DNA from: Chlamydiota bacterium
GTDB lineage: Bacteria; Chlamydiota; Chlamydiia; Chlamydiales; JAJFMB01
Direction of reading: 5' to 3'
NCBI GenBank assembly: GCA_021772355.1
Contig: JAJFMB010000007.1
Span: forward strand, 1 to 5,397
Length of the DNA stretch: 5,397 nucleotides
The translations under genes and the position numbers were made by a program. Shown here one piece after another: positions 1-4,246 of this stretch (positions are counted from its first letter, which is position 1; every line of letters begins with the position of its first letter). The notes under the pieces were generated by a model. That model had not been told where the DNA came from and made no database searches. It was given only the letters and a program-made list of their open reading frames with translations.

Positions 1-276
1 GTCACATCCCATAAGGTAGCCAGTGTAGAAACCATACTGTTGCATTGCCTGTTGAGTGTAATGGGAGCTTGATGGAACAAAGTTGCTGCGAGGGCCGTCT
101 GCAGGGGAGATCACTTTATGATGAAAGGTAATGAGAGGATCGCCGATTGAGTGGCTTGTGCGGTTTGGAATGTCTTCTTTAGGAAGATAAGCAAGCCCTG
201 AATCTTTTCCCCATGGAGCGATGGTTGCGGTAAGGGGAAGAGTGTATAAAGTGATGATAGCGATAATTTTTTTCAT
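1..276 (-). CDS. YidD-like protein with signal peptide (N-terminal part; runs off the left edge)
   Basis: The first 92 residues are visible; the 3' end lies outside the window. The protein starts MKKIIAIITLYTLPLTATIA, a plausible Sec signal peptide or single N-terminal membrane segment. A roughly 30-residue spacer follows, then from about residue 55 a stretch resembling the core of YidD (membrane protein insertion efficiency factor): ISPADGPRSNF, then VPSSSHYTQQAMQQYGFYTG. The family pattern is roughly SP-x-x-GPRC-x-F-x-PTCS-x-Y-x-x-x-A-x-x-x-x-G-x-x-x-G. The GPR, F, P, Y, A and G positions match, but both family cysteines read Ser here (residues 64 and 70). Normal YidD is a cytoplasmic-face inner-membrane accessory of YidC without a cleaved signal, so this looks like an exported paralogue and its role may differ. 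The ATG shares one base with the upstream stop (TAATG) and has no clear Shine-Dalgarno, so translation is probably coupled to the upstream gene. Family match is by motif reading only; export is inferred. Confidence 0.72.
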   Translation of the reverse strand, partial: MKKIIAIITLYTLPLTATIAPWGKDSGLAYLPKEDIPNRTSHSIGDPLITFHHKVISPADGPRSNFVPSSSHYTQQAMQQYGFYTGYLMGCD

Positions 277-1244
277 TAGAATGCCGTTTGGAGCATAAGA
301 GCCGGAAAGAGGCGATGGTTGACCATCATCTCTTTAATGCGCTCCTCATAGAGTCTTTCATTGTATTCCTTGGCAGCAAGTCCTGCGCCATTAATGCCCC
401 CTATGTACCAACCAAGTTCGAAGCTTGCCGTGATGATTGCTGGAGCTATTAGATCGTGTTGCGCAAATTGAACAGTAGCGGCGATAAAAAGTGTATTGAG
501 GATAAATGAGGTGATAGCAGACTTACATTGTCCTACATAGTAATAGCCGGCGCCGGGGAGAATGGCATTTAAGGTTTGAGCAGTGCGTACGGATTTTCGG
601 CAACGACAGTAGTCACTGAAATAGTAAGAGAGGGTTTCGCAGCAAGGATGCTGAGAGATAAGCGAAGCAGCACAAGCAGTGTCACCGCGACGCAAGGAGG
701 TGTAGAGGGTTAAGTCGCGCGCCGTGTCGGTATCGTAGGAGTTAATCATTGTAAGAATGCACTGCGCCTTATCGTACTGCTCTGTTTGCTCATAGGAGTC
801 GTAGAGAATCATGGCCATATCGCGAAAAGCAGGAAACGTTTCCGGGACATAGCGAAGAGCGCCCCCTTCAATAGTTTCTAATGTATCGCAATAACGTCTT
901 CCGAGAAAATAGTTATACGCTAAGGCGTACTCTGACTGAAGTCGCCTATCTTGGTTAGATTTTGGCATCAAAATGAGTGCGCGTTTGTAAGCGGTAATTG
1001 AGCGGTAAAGATCTAGATCTTTAGCAAGGGCATAGCCAATCGCCATCTCCTTTCCCCACTCTTGTTGCACTTCCTGCGTCGTTAAAGGATGGAAAGAAGA
1101 AGGCAGTGATTGAACAAGGCGCTGAGGTGGAAGATAGGTGATGTGCGGCTCAAAGAGTGAGCTCTTAGGGCTGCAGGAAACCAGAATAAGGCAGCCTAAC
1201 ATCAGAGTCAGAAGTGTAAACTTACTCCTGAGGAGCTTTTTCAT
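276..1244 (-). CDS. Cys-rich TPR lipoprotein with hydrophobic C-terminal domain
   Basis: A 322-residue protein. I chose the ATG at 1244 because it gives a clean lipoprotein signal: MKKLLRSKF, a hydrophobic core, and the lipobox LVSC with the lipidated Cys at residue 24. The open frame continues 33 codons upstream, but that extension lacks signal character and would bury the lipobox. Residues about 64-167 have TPR-like helical pairs (GYALAKDLDLYRSITAYKRA; EYALAYNYFLGRRYCDTLE; AMILYDSYEQTEQYDKAQC). From residue 225 a different domain begins with LNAILPGAGYYYVGQCKSA, followed by two hydrophobic segments (about 240-260 and 265-287, the latter with FELGWYIGGINGAG) and a charged tail. Such a PGxGxxYxG-plus-hydrophobic module occurs in TPR proteins that I recall being encoded beside YidD-like genes. 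Eight cysteines follow the lipobox (including CC and CRC), which would suit disulfide cross-linking in a chlamydial envelope. It overlaps the secretin gene by 23 bp and touches the YidD-like gene. Function is not established; a pilotin or assembly role is inference. Confidence 0.85.
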   Translation of the reverse strand: MKKLLRSKFTLLTLMLGCLILVSCSPKSSLFEPHITYLPPQRLVQSLPSSFHPLTTQEVQQEWGKEMAIGYALAKDLDLYRSITAYKRALILMPKSNQDRRLQSEYALAYNYFLGRRYCDTLETIEGGALRYVPETFPAFRDMAMILYDSYEQTEQYDKAQCILTMINSYDTDTARDLTLYTSLRRGDTACAASLISQHPCCETLSYYFSDYCRCRKSVRTAQTLNAILPGAGYYYVGQCKSAITSFILNTLFIAATVQFAQHDLIAPAIITASFELGWYIGGINGAGLAAKEYNERLYEERIKEMMVNHRLFPALMLQTAF

Positions 1245-4011
1245 CCAAACACCAAGGGCGGCAGACGCCGGGAACATTGAGGAAATCAAGAGCTTCCTCA
1301 ACACCGTACTTCCAGCTCTTCTTGGTTTTGCTGCGTTGTTCATATATATCTTGCTGGTGCTTTGTCAAAGTTTGTAGTTCTTCAATTGTATCGACAATTT
1401 GAGGACGAATAAAAATCATTAAATTGCGCCGTTGATCGTCGCGATCCCGCTCTGCAAAGAGACCACCTAATATAGGAACCCCTCCAAGGCACGGGACTTG
1501 CGTGCGTCTGATGGTATTTTGATCCTGTAGCATTCCACTGATGACGAGGAAGTATTTGTTAGGAACGTGTACACGAGTAATCGTTTTATTCACGCGCGTT
1601 GTCGGTCCAATTTCTTCATCGGCAATCGTTTGTGCAGCGCCGCCGCCGCCGCCGCCGCCGGTACCGCCGCCACTGCCACCACCTAAATCACTGCTTGATT
1701 CCTGGAAAATATCTAGGGTGATCACATTGTTGTTCGCGATCATTGGCGTAATTCTTAATGTGGTGCCAATGTCTCTAAATTCAAAGTTTTGAGTGACGAG
1801 GCCGCCAAATTCATTTGCAATAGACTGTGTTCTAAAGCGCGTGTTAATCCCTACAAAAATTTCAGCTTCTTGGTTGTCTTCGACAATAATTTTTGGATTT
1901 AGGACAATACGGGTATCGGCTCTGGAGTGGATAGCACGGATAAGATAACCGATGGAGCGGAAAAATTGACCGTCTTTTGTTAAGGTTTGTCCAATGACTC
2001 CCTGGTTAAATCCGGAATTTCTCGATAGTCCGCTTGCTTCAGGAATAGAATTAGACCCCGTCGTGTCAAGGGCGGCTGTTAGAGGTGTTCCTGCAGTTAA
2101 AAATGCTTGTGATCCGGCAATGTCTGTACCGCCACCAAAACGTGTTCCCCAATTGACACCATAGGTTAAGGAATCATCGAGCGTTGTTTCTAGAATTAGC
2201 ATTTCAAGGAACACCTGACGCACGGGAGCATCCACTTCATCGATCAACTCTTTCACTTTATCAAGGGCATCAAGCGTGCCGGTAAAAATCAGTGAGTTTG
2301 ATGAGATAATCCATTGCACACTGTTAAGAGTGCAAATTAAATCTTCATTAACATCTCCGCATGCTTGCATACTAGAAGCTATTTTTTCTAGAGCATCGAC
2401 GATTTCATCGCCTCTTCTATTTTGAAGTTTGTGTAGTAAAAAGCGTGTTCTTTCAATTGCGCCTATGGGAAGCTCTTTTGAAACTTCCGGTTCGTAGCGC
2501 AAAGCTTCTGCGGAAATCGATTCACCCGGAGAGAGTTGAAAATTCCATTTTCCATCAGCATCTTGCACCCAGCGTCCTTTTGGAGGTGGGGTTGAACGTT
2601 CCAATAAAGCGCTTGTTGGTACTGTTCCATCCGGAACAAAGAACCAGTTACCCTCTCGATCCACCATCCATTGTCCATCCGGAGCTGTATCTCTTTCTAA
2701 TGTGGAATCCGGTGTAAATACCCAATTGCCGTCTTTGTCCAGTCTCCAGCGCCCTTTTTGATCGACAGAGGGAACTTCTCTTAGTTGCTCAATGTCATGG
2801 ATTCTGGTTGCTCCCTGTTTTTGGTCGACATACTGCATAATTGCAAGTGTGCGTTCGACAAGATAAGGGGAGGAGATGACAAAAAGGCTGCGCGCTTCAC
2901 TGTGGGGAACAAAGGTGAGGGTTTGTCCTTGAGCAATGGGGAGCATAATTTCTTCGGTTATGCTCTGCAGAGAATTAATTGGCATATTTTTGATCACATA
3001 TTGACCAATCACAAGACCGCTGTTGGGTGAATCTAAACTTTTAAGCAAGCGATTGACTTGATCGATATTGGTGACGAGATCGGTAATGATAATATTGTTG
3101 GGATCCGATACAGGTTCGACAATGGCCTGAATGGAAACCAAGGGTTTTACAACTTGAGCAGCTTTTTGTGGGTCTAAGGTATTTAAGCGGAAAACGCGAG
3201 TGACAATTTCTGTGTCTTTTGCCTTAGCCTGGTCCTGCAGAGTATCCGAAACCACACGAGAGATGCTATTGACCTTCGGGTTTTTATGGATGATCATATT
3301 ATTGCCCTGCTCGATCAGTTCCAAATCATGGATGCGCAGTTCTTGATAGAGGGCAGTGAGGATATTTTCGATAGTCGTTGGTTCTTCAGAGATAATTGTC
3401 ACATTGAAATTCATGTCTTTTTCATCAAAGACAAAATTTTTGTTGGAAATTCGACTAATAAATCGCAGCAGTTCAACAATTTGGACGTTATTGAAATTAA
3501 TGAGGATCGTTTGGTCTTCCTCTTCTTCATCGATAAGTTCAGGTTCTTGTTGAGGAGCTACTGCTTGTTCAGGTGAGACAATTCCCGCCTTTTTTTCCAA
3601 CTCTTCGATTTTCTCATCTTTTTGCTCTTCAGGTGATATAACCAGTGGCGCTTGGCCAATGAGATCTTCGACGGAAAAAGAGTGAGGATCTAAAGAAGGA
3701 GCTGAGACATCTTCCAAGGGATGAAGGGCATTGTCACTTACAGTTTCATCGGAACTTTGCTCTTTTTTTTCTAGAGCTTCATGGATGGGTTGGGAAGATT
3801 TATTAGTGTTTTGTCCAAAAGAATAAATTTGGGTCTTTTTTTCTTTATGCTCTGTTTGGGGTGCCGTCTCCACAACTTCGTTTTCGTTGGTAGATTTTTT
3901 TTCCTTGGGAGGGGAAAAAGAATAGAAAGTAGGTGAGGTTGCAGTAGCCTTAGCAATAAAAAGAAACAAGAGAAGAGAAGCTAATGCAAACTTAAAACGT
4001 TGCTTAACCAT
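1222..4011 (-). CDS. sctC: Type III secretion outer-membrane secretin SctC (YscC/CdsC)
   Basis: Secretin forming the outer-membrane ring of the T3S injectisome; 929 residues from the ATG at 4011. A TTG four codons upstream (4023) is the alternative start; neither has a strong Shine-Dalgarno. Order: signal peptide 1-24 (ATA|TS cleavage); charged, probably disordered linker 25-165 ending in an acidic EEEED run; N0-like domain about 167-245 (ILINFNNVQIVELLRFIS); N1 about 270-330; N2 about 335-405; three Trp-rich repeats about 419-496; N3 about 515-595; secretin domain about 600-880. The latter shows VFLEMLILETTLDDSLTYG, VLNPKIIVEDNQEAEIFVG, IGTTLRITPMI, the signature VPCLGGVPILGGLF and NLMIFIRP. 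A Gly-rich loop interrupts the secretin domain at 777-791. The C-terminus ends with a Cys pair (VCRPWC). Position after a Pkn5-like kinase matches the chlamydial T3S locus and decides T3S over the type II homologue GspD, which the barrel motifs also resemble. It overlaps the downstream lipoprotein gene by 23 bp. Confidence 0.93.
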   Translation of the reverse strand: MVKQRFKFALASLLLFLFIAKATATSPTFYSFSPPKEKKSTNENEVVETAPQTEHKEKKTQIYSFGQNTNKSSQPIHEALEKKEQSSDETVSDNALHPLEDVSAPSLDPHSFSVEDLIGQAPLVISPEEQKDEKIEELEKKAGIVSPEQAVAPQQEPELIDEEEEDQTILINFNNVQIVELLRFISRISNKNFVFDEKDMNFNVTIISEEPTTIENILTALYQELRIHDLELIEQGNNMIIHKNPKVNSISRVVSDTLQDQAKAKDTEIVTRVFRLNTLDPQKAAQVVKPLVSIQAIVEPVSDPNNIIITDLVTNIDQVNRLLKSLDSPNSGLVIGQYVIKNMPINSLQSITEEIMLPIAQGQTLTFVPHSEARSLFVISSPYLVERTLAIMQYVDQKQGATRIHDIEQLREVPSVDQKGRWRLDKDGNWVFTPDSTLERDTAPDGQWMVDREGNWFFVPDGTVPTSALLERSTPPPKGRWVQDADGKWNFQLSPGESISAEALRYEPEVSKELPIGAIERTRFLLHKLQNRRGDEIVDALEKIASSMQACGDVNEDLICTLNSVQWIISSNSLIFTGTLDALDKVKELIDEVDAPVRQVFLEMLILETTLDDSLTYGVNWGTRFGGGTDIAGSQAFLTAGTPLTAALDTTGSNSIPEASGLSRNSGFNQGVIGQTLTKDGQFFRSIGYLIRAIHSRADTRIVLNPKIIVEDNQEAEIFVGINTRFRTQSIANEFGGLVTQNFEFRDIGTTLRITPMIANNNVITLDIFQESSSDLGGGSGGGTGGGGGGGAAQTIADEEIGPTTRVNKTITRVHVPNKYFLVISGMLQDQNTIRRTQVPCLGGVPILGGLFAERDRDDQRRNLMIFIRPQIVDTIEELQTLTKHQQDIYEQRSKTKKSWKYGVEEALDFLNVPGVCRPWCLDEKAPQE
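1639..1683 (-). repeat. Gly-rich loop with a (GGC)7 microsatellite in sctC
   Basis: Seven perfect GCC units occupy 1639-1659 on the plus strand, read as seven GGC Gly codons in sctC. Together with the less regular Gly codons up to 1683 they encode GGGSGGGTGGGGGGG. The insert sits in the secretin domain between the strand ending LDIFQESSSD and the TTRVNKTITRVHV segment, where GspD-type secretins also have a variable loop. Changes in repeat number would alter loop length without shifting the frame. Confidence 0.85.
2518..2757 (-). repeat. Three tandem Trp-rich repeats encoded within sctC
   Basis: Three copies of [KD]-G-[RQ]-W-x-x-D-x-[DE]-G-[NK]-W-x-F begin at 2757, 2679 and 2580: KGRWRLDKDGNWVF, DGQWMVDREGNWFF and KGRWVQDADGKWNF. 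Unit spacing is 26 and 33 residues; the first two copies end in a PD motif. Linkers are Thr/Pro rich (ERDTAP, ERSTPPP). The block lies between the N2 and N3 regions of the secretin. Nucleotide similarity between copies is only partial, so the duplication is not recent. The two-Trp, Gly-turn pattern resembles beta-hairpin repeats such as choline-binding repeats, but I cannot assign a family. Confidence 0.85.
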
Positions 4012-4063
4012 GAACAAACCCAAACGAAAATTCTACCCTTGGCCAATAGCGCTTACCGAACAT
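4004..4063 (-). other. 19-codon upstream reading frame overlapping the sctC start
   Basis: The frame begins at an ATG (4063-4061), encodes MFGKRYWPRVEFSFGFVHG and ends with a TAA at 4006-4004 that lies just inside sctC, in a different frame from sctC. A GAAGGA sits directly before the ATG with no spacing, which is too close for a normal ribosome binding site. sctC itself has no good Shine-Dalgarno, so coupling through this frame is conceivable, but it may be a chance ORF. Confidence 0.2.
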
Positions 4064-4081
4064 TCCTTCGTAATGCTAAGT

Positions 4082-4105
4082 AGATGAAAAAAAATATTTA
4101 CATCT
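4082..4105. repeat. AT-rich imperfect inverted repeat upstream of sctC
   Basis: Arms AGATG and CATCT enclose an A/T-only centre in which three more A-T pairs can form after one mismatch. On the sctC message this would be a weak hairpin in the leader about 70-95 bases before the start codon. It lacks the GC stem of a terminator; it could be a leader structure or merely AT-rich spacer. Confidence 0.25.
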
Positions 4106-4176
4106 CTTATCATCCTCAGGGAATCTAAGTGCGAACTATCGCCTTTTGGCGTCTATGTAGAACAGTAACAGAATGC

Positions 4177-4203
4177 GAGATATTTTTCACTCTAAAGTGT
4201 CAA
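4177..4203 (-). promoter_or_regulatory. Possible sctC promoter (TTGACA -35)
   Basis: On the minus strand a perfect -35 hexamer TTGACA lies at 4203-4198. The best -10 after it is TATCTC (4182-4177) with a 15-bp spacer. That is a weak -10 and a short spacer, so this is only a candidate. It is about 165 bp upstream of the sctC ATG, which would leave a long 5' leader. A weaker alternative is TTCGCA, 18 bp, GATAAG nearer to sctC. Confidence 0.25.
4188..4199. repeat. Short inverted repeat CACT-CTAA-AGTG at the putative -35
   Basis: A 12-base inverted repeat (4-bp arms, 4-base centre) overlaps the 3' part of the TTGACA hexamer by two bases. Its location would suit an operator, but arms this short arise easily by chance, so support is weak. 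Confidence 0.2.
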
Positions 4204-4246
4204 TTAATAGAGAATGTAATCGATAAACAAAAAAATATTAGGTCGA

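Larger units (their letters stand above)
4012..4246 (-). other. Intergenic region between the kinase gene and sctC
   Basis: This 235-bp stretch is the only sizeable gap in the window and the only obvious place for an sctC promoter. It holds a TTGACA hexamer (4203-4198), an inverted repeat overlapping it, a small CGCC-TTTT-GGCG hairpin (4140-4151), an AT-rich imperfect inverted repeat (4082-4105) and a 19-codon reading frame entering sctC. No strong intrinsic terminator (GC stem plus U-run) follows the kinase stop: a T-run lies near 4230 on the transcribed strand, but no stable stem precedes it. Read-through from the kinase gene into sctC is therefore possible. Confidence 0.6.

Noticed and set aside
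61..276. Possibility that the left-edge gene is a frameshifted remnant because YidD cysteines are missing
   Set aside because: All 92 visible codons are open, the start is coupled to the preceding stop, and the rest of the motif is in register, so the Ser residues look like true substitutions.
1245..1343. 33-codon N-terminal extension of the lipoprotein gene
   Set aside because: The extension lies inside sctC, is not signal-like, and would place the lipobox about 57 residues in. The ATG at 1244 gives a standard 24-residue lipoprotein signal.
1541..1792. Plus-strand reading frame with a polyproline run
   Set aside because: It is the complement of the (GGC)7 Gly-rich stretch of sctC; no start signal and no protein-like composition outside the repeat.
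2445..3576. Several plus-strand and off-frame open frames of 65-96 codons across the middle of sctC
   Set aside because: They are antisense or shifted shadows of a well-supported secretin frame and show no recognisable domains.
4012..4023. TTG start four codons upstream of the chosen sctC ATG
   Set aside because: It only adds MGLF before a standard basic signal-peptide start (MVKQRFK), and a TTG without a well-placed Shine-Dalgarno is less likely than the ATG.
4140..4151. CGCC-TTTT-GGCG hairpin as a terminator for the kinase gene
   Set aside because: The stem is only 4 bp, it lies about 100 bp after the stop codon, and no T-run follows on the transcribed strand.
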